A stretch of DNA of 64,000 nucleotides from Platycnemis pennipes. Its lineage: Eukaryota; Arthropoda; Insecta; Odonata; Platycnemididae. The stretch spans positions 13,581,131 to 13,645,130 of the forward strand of contig OW121854.1 of assembly GCA_933228895.1 (NCBI GenBank), in the 5' to 3' direction. The translations under genes were made by a program, and so were the position numbers. Below the pieces are notes generated by a model. That model saw only the letters and a program-made list of their open reading frames with translations, did not search any database and was not told where the DNA came from. Shown here piece by piece: positions 41,559 through 53,486 of this stretch. The stretch's first letter is position 1. Each line of letters starts with the position of its first letter.

Positions 41559-41850
41559 TACATCTACATCCTGTAAGTCACCTCAAAGGTGTGTGGCAGG
41601 GGGTGAATTCTCACCAAACATGCACTACATATCATGCATTAAAAAGGATTAGTATTAATATATTAGTCTAGACTGCAATATTTAAAAAGATAAAAATAGC
41701 AAACTACACATGCAAAAACGTGCTGTTAGTTAGGTTACCTTCAAGTCCTTACTCCAACATGCAACTACCTATGCTATTCATTGCTACTCTCGTATTGTAC
41801 ATATTTACCGCTATTCATATCTACCATACCATACCATACCATACCATAGT
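41559..41850 (-). mobile_element. CR1/Jockey-like LINE 3' end, subfamily B, with ACCAT microsatellite
   Basis: Terminal ACATCTACATC hexamers, the 'cctgtaagtcacctcaaaggtgtgtggcagggggtgaattctcacc' UTR block and 'aagtccttactccaacatgc' place it in subfamily B. At 41826-41850 the body is interrupted by (TACCA)n. The ORF end is lost. Confidence 0.7.
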
Positions 41851-42710
41851 AAGTTGCGGTTCGCAACGTTATTTTCTGTTTGTTACGCCAACATGGAATG
41901 ACTCTAATATTTGGGACCTTATGGAAAAGTGGACAATAAATGACTTAAATAAAACTCTACAGATCAGCTAGATTTGTGAATAATTGTTACGCTTAGGAGA
42001 TAAGCGTTGCTTCAGTGCTTGAGACAATAGGATGGGAGACCCATTGAACGCGAAAAGATACTAAGGCATATATATAAGTTCGGGGCCGAGAAGTTCACCT
42101 CCAACACAAAGAGAATTATATGAGTCCCAGTCTAAATTGGTAGAGGGGACCACAAAGGCTAATATAAGAGAATATTACTACAGCAGAGATCCTCTAATCC
42201 TCTAGATGGAATAATGTGAGCTTCAAATTTGGCTTAATTGAAAATGTCCGAAGACTAGAATATCCAAATGCCAAATTAATTATGGAAAACGATATCTCCG
42301 AAATCGGTTTTTCGATTGTCTAGTCAATCATTAACGAGGAGAGAGCCAGGCAATCTAATCCTCTAATTGAGTTTAATTTCCCACACTTCCTCAAATTAAT
42401 CCCCTCGAGATTTTTGAATATTTTGTCCCCGGCTGTTCCGCCGTCATGCTTCCTTGTTACTGTCGTAACAGGCCGTTTATGTATTACGTAACGCCAACGG
42501 GAATAGGCACAACCTACTGCAGCGTTTTGCAGAAGGATATATTATGAATCAACACTTTTTCCTAATGATGATGCACAATTCAATCAGTGACCAAATTGAA
42601 GTTTCAAGACATAAATAGGTAAGGTGATTAAAAGTGCTCGTCTGCTTTATCATTTGAAAAACAAAGAGAGCATTGGCATCGCTCCGTTACCTACTCAGGG
42701 GGACTAGACG
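41851..42710. other. Unassigned
   Basis: Mixed DNA without a recognisable frame or repeat. Confidence 0.35.
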
Positions 42711-42716
42711 TAAAGG

Positions 42717-43427
42717 CCGTTTTACACGGTCGTTGAAACTGCGCAAGTTGATGTTGATTCCGTTTGAGCAGTCGTCTGCGAAAGTCCGTGACGTAGAAAA
42801 TTGTGAGGACGCTTGCTTGACAGCTTAACACGGTGCATTATGTCAGTGACAATATACCATTTAGTAGCGGTAATATCGTCAATATATCGCATAACGTCAA
42901 GATCTGTTAAGTAGCAATTAATTGGACGTGAAAGATGCGATAAATTACCACCACTTTAAAATATGTTTGAAGTCATAGTCTAAACATAATAGTGGATACA
43001 CTAGTCCCGTATATTTAGCCCAAAATTTGCACCACGAACGAACGGCTTTGGGCTAAGGTAACGAGTTCTTCCTTTACGAACGAAATTTAAGCTTCCACGT
43101 GATTAATCGCCCAGGTAAACGTTATTGCACTTTATTCACTGCGTAATGCGTTGAGTGCAAACAAAAACGCCAAACGCAATCGTCAAAACCTATTTAGTTG
43201 CTAGAATTCCCCTGGCAGTTCGTTGCCGCACATCTGCACCATCTAGTGAGAGATATTAACTTCAAACTTGCGCGAACGCATGTAAATTAGAACATGTTCA
43301 AATTTACTCGCAAGCGTTCGCGCAGTGGCGCTGCTTGTCCACGCAAGTCGTCGCTTTACACGTCGCGATATTTCTTGCGCAGGTGTTCTCGCAACAGCCT
43401 GCGCAGTATCAATGACCGTGTAAAACG
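42717..43427. mobile_element. TIR element of about 711 bp, non-autonomous
   Basis: Left CGTTTTACACGGTCGTTGAAACTGCGCA and right (complement) CGTTTTACACGGTCATTGATACTGCGCA match at 26 of 28 positions. No transposase frame is present. The target duplication could not be read. Its right end merges into the CpG-rich region that follows. Confidence 0.7.
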
Positions 43428-43439
43428 TTGCAGGGAGGA

Positions 43440-43935
43440 AAAGGGTGGAGCACAAAAGCGGAATAGCGTCGCGTAATGCGTAGGCGTCCCCTGGCCTCGT
43501 GCGTTCGAGATACGGAGGAAACCCGGCGACACCTCCCCGCATAGCCGAAAGGAAGAAATGTCACCGTCGGACCACGTGAAGAGTCCGAGCCGCAAGCAGC
43601 ATGCCGATCGCACGTGACCTCCCTTCTTCTTCCCTTAAAAACCCTTCTCCGCCAATCCCTCCCCCTTCGGTTTAAAAGGGAATCTCCACGGCCGGAGCAC
43701 GTGACCGGAAAGTAAAAAACGCAAGTGGTGACGTCACCTGACCCCCTCACTCCATCCATCTCCTCCTGGGCATCGCACGCGAAAGCATTCCGAACCGTTT
43801 GGAATTCAATCCTCCGATTCGAATTAGACTGCGCGTCTAGCGTGGCGCGGAGTGGCCTGCCATTGGTGGATGCTGCAGAGGGATGACGTGATAGCCATCT
43901 CACGGGAAATTAACTGCTTAGGGAGGAGGATTCAC
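43440..43935. promoter_or_regulatory. CpG-rich stretch with clustered CACGTG boxes and a CRE
   Basis: CACGTG occurs at 43573-43578, 43611-43616 and 43698-43703, twice in the context CACGTGAC, and the full palindrome TGACGTCA lies at 43729-43736. ATTGG (inverted CCAAT) lies near 43863 and TTTAAAAGG near 43670. CACGTG binds bHLH factors (USF, MITF, Max types) and TGACGTCA binds CREB/ATF. The grouping looks like a promoter, but no downstream exon is recognised; the 164-codon frame at 43409-43903 on the minus strand has no family resemblance. Confidence 0.35.
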
Positions 43936-44013
43936 GGGGCTGAACACCGATGACGAGAAAGCAGATAAAAAGGAGTCTCTCGACCCAGTACTCTCGCCGA
44001 CCAGAGGCATATG

Positions 44014-44320
44014 GCATCTACATCTACACGATACCCTGCAAGCCACCGCGAGGGTGTGTGGCAGGGGGTGAAGATCACCAAGCATGCACTACTAACATGC
44101 AAACAAGCAACTATAGGGTCACATGCAACTTGATTGTTAGTATCTATAGTATTTAAGGGGTTAATAGATGCATCGTGCACTAAAGAATACTCAAAAATAT
44201 TTCACATACCTATTCCTTTGCTATGCTGCCTATTATGTTCTCTTCTAGTACGGGAGAAAAATGCCATTTTGAATCTAAATTTTGAATCTAAAACTCCATT
44301 TTGAATCTGGCGACTGATAT
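44014..44320 (-). mobile_element. CR1/Jockey-like LINE tail, subfamily A, cut short
   Basis: Terminal hexamers 'catctacatctacacgataccctgcaagccacc' and UTR down to 'atgccattttgaatct' near 44275, where the sequence stutters ('gaatctaaa' twice) and then gives way to a subfamily B copy at 44321. Confidence 0.75.
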
Positions 44321-44950
44321 ACATCTACATCTACAAAATACCCTGCAAGCCACCATAGAGGTGTGTGGCAGGGGTTGAATTCTCACCAAAGATACACAAC
44401 ATATCGTGCATAAAAAAGGATTAGTATTGTTATCCTATTCTAAACTTCACGATTTAAAAAAGATAAAAATAGCATAAGCAACCATGCAAAAACATTTTGT
44501 TAGTTGGGTTAGCTTTAAGTCCTTATACCAACATTCAGTTACTCATATTGGATATATTTACCGTTGTTCACATTCCTAATTGTACGTGGAAAAGATGGCA
44601 ATTTGAATCTGTCAGTTCGGCAATCAATTTCTCGAATTTTGTTACTATGGTCCAGTCTACCATAGTAAGTAGGGGTTCGCAAAATATTTTGAACATCATC
44701 ACTGAAAATATGGTCTTGGAATTTGTTTAAGAGATTAAGTCTGAATTTCAACCAGTGATCTGACAATGATTCCGATTTTAATTAATTTAATAGACTGGCT
44801 ATGCTAATATAATTATCGTATCGTCCCTATACAAATCTTGTCGATCTTCGCTGCACACGTTTAAGTCAATTATTTAGACCGAATTCGTAGGGATCCCATA
44901 CACTACAAGCATATTCTAAATGAGGTCTAACAAGGGAAAAGTAGCTCATT
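44321..44950 (-). pseudogene. CR1/Jockey-like LINE tail, subfamily B
   Basis: 3' end at 44321 with hexamers and the UTR box; ORF2 C-terminus in complement as an open 75-codon run (44539-44766) with 'DVQNILRTPTYYGRLDHSNKIREIDCRTDRFK' and ending 'NNGKYIQYE'. The upstream RPHLEYACSVWDPYEFG block lies near 44880-44940. It faces the plus-strand copy at 45050. Confidence 0.85.
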
Positions 44951-45049
44951 TCTCGTACTCATTTACATGTGATTCACTCATCATCCGGCCCATGGAACGC
45001 TTGCTCTGATTCATACTATCCCAGATGCGAATAGATTTAGAATTGTTCT

Positions 45050-45795
45050 CCTCCTAGCACGTACAAAATAAGTAATGATGAATTAAAAAACGTAGAATCC
45101 ATAAAATATCTTGGAATAAGACTGACACATGATCTTTCCTGGGGTAAACACATACGTGAAATAATGGGGCAATCTAATCGTAAACTGGGAACATCACAAG
45201 AGTATTGGGTAAAGGTGACGTTCATGTACGAGAAATCAGCTACTTTTCCCTTGTTATACCTCATTTGGAATATGCTACAAGTGCATGGGATCCCTACAAA
45301 ATAGACCTAAATAATGAGCTTGAGCGTGTGCAGCGAATATCAGAAAGATTTGTAAAGGGACGATACGAAAACCATACTAGCGTAACCAGTCTTTTAAATT
45401 AATTAAAATGGGAATCTTTTTTAGATCGCAGGTTGAAATTTAGAATTGATCTCTTATATAAATTTCAAGATAGAATTTTCAGCGATGACTCGAATTGCCT
45501 GGTAAGCAAAAACTGCGACATAGGACAAAAGTCGTTAAAGAACGACATCCCCTGAAATAAGCTGCTACGCAGCAACGCCACGCAGTCAGCGATGACGTTA
45601 AAAATATTTTGCGAACCCCAACTTACTATGGTAGACTGGACCATAATCACAAAATTAGAGAAATTGATTGCCGAACTGACAAATTCAAAATGTCCTTTTT
45701 TCCTCGTACAATTATTGATATGAATAACGGTAAATATATCCAATACGAGTAGCTGCATCTTGGAATAAGGACTTGAAGCTAACCCAACTTTAATT
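45050..45795 (+). pseudogene. CR1/Jockey-like LINE ORF2 C-terminal half, subfamily B
   Basis: Plus strand encodes 'SIKYLGIRLTHDLSWGKHI', then 'LVIPHLEYATSAWDPYKIDLNNELERVQR', 'RFVKGRYENHTSVTSLL', and finally 'IREIDCRTDKFKMSFFPRT' with the same NNGKYIQYE stop. One stop and an insertion near 45500-45590 disable it. The 3' UTR is cut at about 45795. Confidence 0.85.
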
Positions 45796-47094
45796 GCTAC
45801 GTCAATCCGTATTAACCTAATGTGTGAAAATTCATTTTCATTTTCATGCTATGGTCACGAATTGTTTGAGAGAAGAACTAATGATTGAATCTGTGTTGCA
45901 TTGCATGGATAAAGCGCAGGGTTTTATGTATTTTGTCTTGAAAATCACGTAGCCACGATGGTATCTCCTTACGTCCACATTGGTAGTCTTTTTCCCAGAA
46001 CACCTCGTTATGTTCTTTTGTTTTATCGTTGATTACAGTTTTCCGTATTTTTTTCGGCGTCAAGCACGTAGAGCGTTTCACGTTACCCCGTCGGGGTGCT
46101 GTTTTCGCGATCCTGAAAGAACAGGGTACCCGTGGATCGCGCCTGAGGGTGACCAGGTGCGTGTGAGACCCTCGAACGGTCCCACCCTTAAATCAGGACT
46201 CTTCCCGCTGCTACGCCCCTGATTGTTCCGAGGGAACAGCGGGAAGGAGGAGAAGGATACCCGTCCGTTTTCCGCCGAGTTTCGTGCCACGAATAGGGCG
46301 TGGCATCCAATAACCCCGACATCTCCTATGCGTGTCCCAGGGCTACCGGCGCGGTTATTTACAAGAGGAGAGAAACAAAAGGAGACCGAGAGAGGGCGGG
46401 GTAACAGCGTGGTTGAAGCACATCAACACTTTCCACGGAATCCACCGGAATGACAGACAAACGCCTCCAAGCATTTCAAAGGATGACGTGCAACGCCGTT
46501 CCATCATAAAAACGAATACAATTAGTGTTGACCTTCACTCTAAACGCAGTGAAATTGAGAAAAATTTCATGCACGTAAATTTTGAACAAACCACAGCACG
46601 ATATCTGATATAATCATAGGTACCACTATCACAAAAGACAAGCCATGATTAAACATATCTGGGAAATAATAGATCTATCAGACCGTCACAAGGGTTAGGA
46701 TTCGTAAACAAGGATTATGGATGAATGCGATGAGAGAGTATGAGAAAGATGCTACTTTTAAGAAGACCTAATTTCTAAAACTAGTACATAACCGCTAGTA
46801 TATGCGACCAGTACGAGGAAGGTATGATGACACAATTACAGTGGGTAAAAAGGAGATGATTAAAAAGTCGTCATAATAAATTTGTGTTACGAGTTTAAAA
46901 GAAGTACAGGGTTGGAAATCGTCATCAGAATGTATGTACGTTAACATTTCGACCAAAAGTAAATAGGAAACTCCTGACAGGTTGATAAAGAGACTAAAGG
47001 TTCAGGGATATTCTGTGCATCAATACCGTACGCTATGTTCAACAAAAAGTCAGGTCCTATTTTATGTGTTGCGATGCGTCTACCTTTGCCTTCT
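45796..47094. other. Unassigned; GC-rich island at 46070-46420
   Basis: The island has frames on both strands up to 93 codons, none recognised. It could be a repeat unit or a transcribed region; nothing in the sequence decides. The remainder is AT-rich. Confidence 0.35.
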
Positions 47095-47106
47095 ACTCCT
47101 AGAGGT

Positions 47107-47168
47107 CTTTGCCCCCTGCCACACACCTTGATGGTGGCTTGCAGGGTTTTATGCAGTTGTAGATGTAC
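47107..47168 (+). mobile_element. LINE 3'-end fragment
   Basis: 'tgccccctgccacacaccttgatggtggcttgcagggttttatgcagttgtagatgtac' is the family 3' terminus with nothing of the ORF. Confidence 0.65.
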
Positions 47169-47357
47169 TCAGGGTCGTTTTTCTTTTCTAATATCTCTTT
47201 ATGATCCATCCCTTTACATGTCTTAAAAAACATTTAAAACACTATCAGGTCTTCTGTAATTATCATAACTAATAGCTGTCGCATTCAATTCTGATTCCTA
47301 AAGGACTCAGTAAGTGGTTTCTGTTATTCTCGAGTCTACCATAGTATAGTTAATAAA

Positions 47358-47440
47358 CATCTACATAATATTCTGTAAGCCACGACAAAGGAGTTTGGCA
47401 GGGTGTAAATCATCACCAAGCATGTATTATTAATCACAGA
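47358..47440 (-). mobile_element. LINE 3'-end fragment
   Basis: 'acatctacataatattctgtaagccacgacaaaggagtttggcagggtg' is a diverged minus-strand terminus. Confidence 0.55.
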
Positions 47441-47648
47441 GTATAAGTCTACACTTACTACCATGCAAGCATACAAAAAAAACACCTAATACTCCGTGCA
47501 CAATACTAGCAACTGAGAGACACAATATTAACACCTCAAAGAAAAATAATAGACATGTAGTTGCGAGACACATGAAATATCATCTATAAAGGATTAATAA
47601 CTTTACATTTAATATATGTATTGCGTACTAACTATTAACTAGTATGTA

Positions 47649-48050
47649 TTACATCTACATCTACACGATACCCTGCAAGCTACCGCGAGGGTGTGTGGCA
47701 GGGGTTGAACATCACCAAACATGCACTACCGACTTGCAAACAAGCAACTAAAGGGTCTCATGCAACTACATTGTTAGTATCTATAGAATTTAAGGGATAA
47801 ATACATGCATCATGCACTACAGACTACTCTAAAATATTTCCCCTACCTATCCCTTTTGCTATGCTGCCTATTCTGTTCTCTTATAGTAAGGGGTAAAAAT
47901 GCCATTTTGAATCTATCAGTACGACAATCTATCTCTCTAATCATATTTATCTGGTCGAGTCTATTACGCTGGCGTTTTTAATATGCGCCAAACATCTTCA
48001 GTAAAACTATGCGATTGAAATTTCTCTAATAGATTTAATCTGTACTAGCC
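47649..48050 (-). mobile_element. CR1/Jockey-like LINE tail, subfamily A
   Basis: Terminal hexamers and the complete UTR, then the decayed IREIDCRTDRFK block near 47900-47945 and up to 'agatttaatctgtact' (48045). It runs into the 14-bp minisatellite. Confidence 0.8.
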
Positions 48051-48067
48051 ATACTAAACTGTACTAA

Positions 48068-48258
48068 TATTAACTAGTAGTTATGTATTAACTAGTATGT
48101 ATTAACTAGGATGTATTAACTAGTATGTATTAACTAGTATGTATTAACTAGTATGTATTAACTAGTATATATTAACTAGTATGTATTGACTAGTATGTAT
48201 TAACTAGTATGTATTAACTAGTAGTTATGTATTAACTAGTATGTTTTAACTGGTAGTA
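48068..48258. repeat. 14-bp minisatellite, unit ATTAACTAGTATGT
   Basis: About a dozen units of 14 bp, with a few variants carrying an extra 'agtt' and single substitutions. Each unit holds the palindrome ACTAGT. It begins within the end of the LINE fragment. Confidence 0.9.
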
Positions 48259-49402
48259 GAATGTAGTACTTATAACTTGCGAACCAACTAACTAGCTACG
48301 TTATCAATATATTGATAACGTAACGATAACAAATTTGGGTATGGAACTTAAAATACACGGAAAGGGTGAGACCTTGACCCTGAACGTAGCATGTAGTAAG
48401 TATCGACCGGTAATATTTTTCTGTCCAAACGAGAGAGTAATTTTAAGGAGGAGAAGATCTTCTTTCTTGCGGGATGATTGGAGTGGATCTGTCGCTAGAC
48501 TCGTCGTCGCTTCGCGGCGAGGAAGAAAGGCGCTCCCTCGCGCACCTAGCCTTGCTCTCCGGCAGACGATCGACTCTTTTGAAAGCCCCGAAAAAGAAAA
48601 AAAATGAAAAATACAATCCGCATGAATGAATTGCGAGGAACGGATATGTGGACTCCCGTTCCCACTTCCACTCCAACACACGTGATGAAAACGCGTTCGC
48701 TCGAACCTCTTGCCCGCAACTCAGCGCTTACAATCCCGAGAATTCATGCTGAAAAAAGTGATAAGCAGCTTAAAAAAACTCGGAAATTGATCAAGCATGC
48801 TTTGACTTGGCCAAATAATTAGACTCCGTTGTTTCCGAACTTGTAAGGCTTTACCGTACAATCTGACTGAAACTTAATCTTAAGGATAATACCGCACACT
48901 TTCAAGAGGAATCCAATAATTTCGCAGCGTAAGTGGAATATATGTTTTCCCTTCCATGCTTGGTTTCGCGTTACTGTTCCATAATGCTTTTTTCCCTGTT
49001 TCTATCACGTGTTTCGATCACATTTTCACCTCACGTGAGATGGAATCCAATACTTTCAAGAAGCCAGGTCAGCTAGTTACTAGGCAGGCTGTCAATATCG
49101 GCTACACTTTCTTGGTTTGCACATTTTCTTTCAGTTTGATAATTAGTACTGACTGTACTGTACTGACTGAAGTACTGACATTATTTCAAGTCACAATATC
49201 TAAATTATATCCACGAATAATGCAAAAAATATAGCCGAAGCGGAATCACTACCCGGAGTATTCATGTCGGTTCTTTACCAAGTTGACAATCAGGAACGCA
49301 TTTTTATTTACATTAATGCATAAAACTTCACGAAATATCCTCACTTTCAAAGTTTTGCTAAAACGTAATATCATTGTTCACTTTTTTTTCAGATTATAAT
49401 AA
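48259..49402. other. Unassigned
   Basis: 48360-48620 has opposed frames (125 codons at 48304-48681 minus; 90 at 48335-48607 plus) without recognisable features. The frame 48956-49234 (92 codons) has a hydrophobic end but no family signature. Confidence 0.35.
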
Positions 49403-49895
49403 CTACATCTACATCTACATAATACCCTGCAAGCCACCATAAAGGTGGGCAGGGGGTGAATTCTCACCAAACACGCACTACATATCATGCATAACAAAGG
49501 ATTAGTATTAATATACTAGTAAAAATTCACTATTTAAAAATGATAAAAATGGCAAAGCATGCATGCAAAAACATTCTGTTAGTTGGGTTACCTTCAAGTC
49601 CTTATACCAACATGCAGCTACCTATGGTATACATTGATTCACTCTTAGTGGACATATTTACCGCTATTCATATCCCTAATTGTACGAGGAAAAAAGGACG
49701 TTTAAACGTGTCAGTTCGGCAATCAATTTCCCTAATTTTGTGATCATGGTCCAGTCTACCATAGTAAATTGGGGATCGCAAAATATTTTTAACGTCATGG
49801 CTGAAAATATTATGTTGGAGTTTATGCAAAAGAGGCTAACTTTAAACCTGCGATCTGCAAATGATTCCCATTTTAATTCATTTAATAGGCTGGTT
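49403..49895 (-). pseudogene. CR1/Jockey-like LINE tail, subfamily B
   Basis: Hexamers and UTR box ('gcaagccaccataaaggtgggcagggggtgaattctcacc'), then the C-terminal ORF2 codons in complement ending NNGxYI, cut at about 49895. Confidence 0.8.
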
Positions 49896-49904
49896 AAAAA
49901 AATT

Positions 49905-49985
49905 CTGTTGGTGGATTCGAACCCGAGACGGGTTCTACTACGCCATGCGAGGCATGCAAACTATTTTCAATCAGATAAGTCATCT
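49905..49985 (-). mobile_element. tRNA-like SINE fragment
   Basis: The complement contains GGGTTCGAATCCACC, a B-box, preceded by 'catggcgtagtagaacc' that only weakly resembles an A-box. No cloverleaf. Confidence 0.35.
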
Positions 49986-50314
49986 GCGTTTAGAATCACA
50001 AGTTACGCCAGAAACTTTGGAGAAGATTTTAGGAAGTAGTGACAAAGAGATGTGGCATTTAACGCATCGAGGGATGGAATGGTGACTGTGTATAAATAGG
50101 GTATTCTAAGGAGCGGAGGGAGGGAGGAGTGAAACCCGGTTTCAACATTAACCTACCCTCAACGATAGGCGCCAAGCGGTCCAGCGGTTTAATATCCCAC
50201 CCAACGAACGGAATATTCACTTGGAAAGTATTCCACACAGCAACCGGATAGGTATCGCTTCTCCGCAGTGAAATACATCTTATAATCCCTGGACTCGTAT
50301 CCCGGCGAGAAGTT

Positions 50315-50825
50315 TAAGGAGATAGATTGCAGGACGGACAGGTTTAAAATGTCATTTTTTCCACGTACGATTCGAGATCAGAACGTTAGCCATCGCGTAA
50401 ATCGGTAATAACTATAGAGGTAATATCCAGAGAAGGTCGATAGTATTTTTTATTTCCTGCATGTTCAAATCAATGTGTTACTCGCATGCATTGCTTTTTT
50501 TGCATGCATGAGTATCTATGAAATTGGTGCCGGGTTTCAAGTCATGCATGGTATTCGCGGGTGTGTCCTGCATGATTGGGATTTGGTAGTATTTTTTTTT
50601 CTTTTTTTCCCTAATTACTTTTAAAGGTGTGGTGTTCGTTTTGTGTTGTTCACTATAGTTTGTTGTGTCATTGTTCCTGGTGTGGATTTGGATTAAAACC
50701 CGAGCATGAGGGTACGAGGACGGCAGTTGCCTTGAATGGATAATAACTTACTATGGCAGCATAGTATAGGGTAGGTCGATGAAATATTGTTGTCTTAGTC
50801 TGTAGTGCATGATGAATGTTTTAGA
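50315..50825 (+). pseudogene. LINE tail remnant, interrupted
   Basis: 'EIDCRTDRFKMSFFPRTIRDQNVSHRVNR' is readable at 50318-50405. After unrelated T/G-rich sequence, 'tagtctgtagtgcatgatgaatg' (50796-50820) recalls the subfamily A UTR. Confidence 0.6.
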
Positions 50826-50978
50826 ATTAACTAATCCACACATGCTAAAAAAATTCAGATAAATATAATTATAATTAGTAAAATGCCTTTCTATCAAGTT
50901 ATAAACTCGTCATTATTTAAATATTAGCCATCAATTAGCATGAAATTGACAGTTTATTGCGAGATATTGTGGAACGTA

Positions 50979-51164
50979 TCTGACAATAGAGAATGAGTTC
51001 ACAGTTTTGTTGAATATAAGACACGTGCTTATACGAGCACGATTGTACCAAAGGCATACACTTAAGAATGAATTTAAGTGTCTAAATTAATTTCATTATC
51101 TAACTATTGTATATTAAATAAAACTGTGAAAAAACGACAAATTGTATCAATCTCTATTGTCAGA
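50979..51164. mobile_element. Short MITE, about 186 bp
   Basis: TCTGACAATAGAGA at the left is mirrored by TCTCTATTGTCAGA at the right, and 'cacagttttgttgaatat' is mirrored by 'atattaaataaaactgtg' inside. Noncoding. Target duplication not clear. Confidence 0.65.
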
Positions 51165-52676
51165 CGTCGAGTTGCGCGAGGCTCTCGTATCTAACATTCC
51201 TCCATGAACTCTAGTTTTTGTACACGTGATTCTCTGCGCGGCTGCCTGTGGAAACTGAGAAACAGAAACTCCAGCGCCAGTGGCGGAGATTCACGGTATT
51301 CCATTGCAGTATCGACAGAGGAAGCTTTTCATTTTTTTTTCTGCCACGAGAAACGTCGGCGCTGAAACCCTAATTGCTTCAACCTTAGCTCATGGTTACG
51401 CGATGACATCCGACCCAAATGTGTAACACGAACGGAGTGAGATCATCCCATGGCCAGTCTGCGAGTACTTTCGCAACTTGTCAGGGAGCCAACCTCCTGG
51501 TTTTCTTCAATTAATGCATTTATCTTTTCACACACAATAAGATGCCACGATGGACGTCAAAGTGACTGAATTGGTGGGTATCAAGCACGAAGCCTCGAAG
51601 GTTAAGCATCTTGTAAAGTTTATCACTCGACTTCGATGAATTCAATCTCTATTGCCAAATGAAATTAATATCGAAGTAAATGCAAGTGCATACTAGACCA
51701 ATCGATAGTAAGTACTGCCCATATTAATAATCATTCGACTGGACAAATCTTGTACACGCCTAAATAGCATCAGATTTATCTCTGCATGATAGCATTACGT
51801 ACTATACGGAATATTTGAAACGCCTGCCTAATAAATAATTTATTTTAAAGAGCTCATCTCTTCACCCACTATTAATCTTTATCTTGAGTGTCAACTGGTA
51901 AAAATTCAGATCACATTCATATGCCTAATTTTATCAATACTTCCTAATAGTCATGCATTAACGGAGAAGTATGTTTAATGCACCTGTATGTTTTCTCACT
52001 TAGTAATACACTTGGAAAAAGGTTTCAATTATAGATGCCAACGTAGGCGAAATGAACCCGTGCACGTCTAACTTCTGATAAAAAATTCAAGTTCGAACGT
52101 AATTTATTATCATTCCATTGAACGTGCTTTGCTATTGTTCGACTAAAATCAGTTTTCCTTACTACGTAGAAATGTCTCATTTAAGGGCCTTCCGCATGTT
52201 TCGGAACGCTTAAGTGAGGGGGAAGGAGTTAAGTCCTTGTTACGATGCACCACTTACAGGGGGAAAAGGCTAGGATGAAAAGGAGGAAGAAAGAAATAAA
52301 GTCTGTCTTTGCTCTCAAATATTACTGACGATGCCAATTATAATTACAGTTTGAAAGATATCATAGAGAAATTACTACAGGGTTTATGTTTTATCATTGA
52401 CAATAAAACAGAGTGTAAATAGCTCGTACCTAATTTAGGCGTGGAGTTCATATAAAATATTGCTAATCGTTACACAGAGGGGGAGAGACTGAAAATAGTG
52501 GAGGTGCGGTTGCGGGGGAAGAGGGGAGGAAAAAGTGGCGGGAGAAGTGCAGGAGATGATAGGGTAATCGTTTGTATCCACTATCGTATCACGGGAGTCT
52601 GGGACGGGTCCTCGAGGGTTGGGGGAATGTTGAATAGAGGGGGGGGGGAATGGGGTGAGGAGCAAGGGGAAGGGGA
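51165..52676. other. Unassigned
   Basis: AT-rich for most of its length; a purine-rich run at 52480-52676 produces opposed low-complexity frames. No gene recognised. Confidence 0.35.
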
Positions 52677-53340
52677 GTGATGAATATGGTTAGTGAAATA
52701 ATATTCATAGGTATACATACAGAAAATACAAAGAGAAAACAGAAACTGGAAGAGGTGAAAGAGTTCTGTTACCTGGAAAGCAGAGTAAACAACGATGGAC
52801 GAAGCAAGAAAGAAATAGTGAGTAGAATAGCCCAGGCAAAGAGGGCATTCTATCAAAAGAAGAATTTACTAACAGCTGGAAATACAAGCTTGGAACCAAG
52901 GAAGCAATTCATCAAAACGTATATCTGGAGCATGTTCCTTTACGGCAGTGTCATCGGACAGCAGCGGAGAAGAAAAGGGTGGAAGCATTCGAAATATGGT
53001 GCTATCGAAGAATGATGAAGATAAAATGGATCAACCGAGTGACAAATGAAGAAGTCTTAAGAAGAGTGGGAGAAAAGAGAAGTCTGCTGAAAACTATAAA
53101 AATAAGACGGGACTACTTAATCGGCCACATCTTAAGACACGATGGCCTAATGAAGACAGTCTTCGAAGGAAAAGTGAACGGGAAAAATGAAAAAGGAAGG
53201 CCTCGAATGAGTTACATACAACAGGTCTCAAAGGACGTGAAAGATAGGAATTACTTAAATATGAAGAGGTTGCCCGATAGAGGAATCGAGTGGAGGGCTG
53301 TGTCAAACCAATCCTAGGATTGCTGGCCCTTGATGATGAT
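52677..53340 (+). pseudogene. RTE-like LINE, ORF C-terminal third and 3' end
   Basis: Two overlapping open runs separated by one frameshift near 52960-52980: 'EVKEFCYLESRVNNDGRSKKEIV' ... 'FIKTYIWSMFLYGS', then 'FEIWCYRRMMKIKWINRVTNEEVLRRVGEKR', 'LIGHILRHDGLMKTV' and 'GRPRMSYIQQV', a stop at 53315-53317, and the 3' end 'cccttgatgatgatga'. It is the longest copy of this family here. The catalytic palm domain is missing. Confidence 0.88.
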
Positions 53341-53431
53341 GAGGTATACATAAATATTCTTGTGTATGTATATATATAACTAAATGTATGAATAACACCT
53401 TTTTCACTTACACCTAGTACATGCTCGGTAG

Positions 53432-53486
53432 TCATTCATACCCTGCTACACGCCATCGAGGTGGCTTGCAGGATAATTGATGCAGA
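53432..53486 (+). mobile_element. LINE 3'-end fragment
   Basis: 'ataccctgctacacgccatcgaggtggcttgcaggataattgatgcagaag' is a diverged CR1/Jockey-like terminus. Confidence 0.5.

Noticed and set aside
43409..43903. 164-codon minus-strand frame in the CpG-rich block
   Set aside because: GC-rich DNA has few stops by chance; three frames are open in the region and none shows conservation-like features.
48068..48258. CRISPR-like array
   Set aside because: Units are contiguous 14-mers without spacers, in eukaryotic DNA.
49905..49985. Possible tRNA gene on the minus strand
   Set aside because: Only a B-box is clear. Acceptor and anticodon stems cannot be formed, so it is a SINE or tRNA-like fragment.
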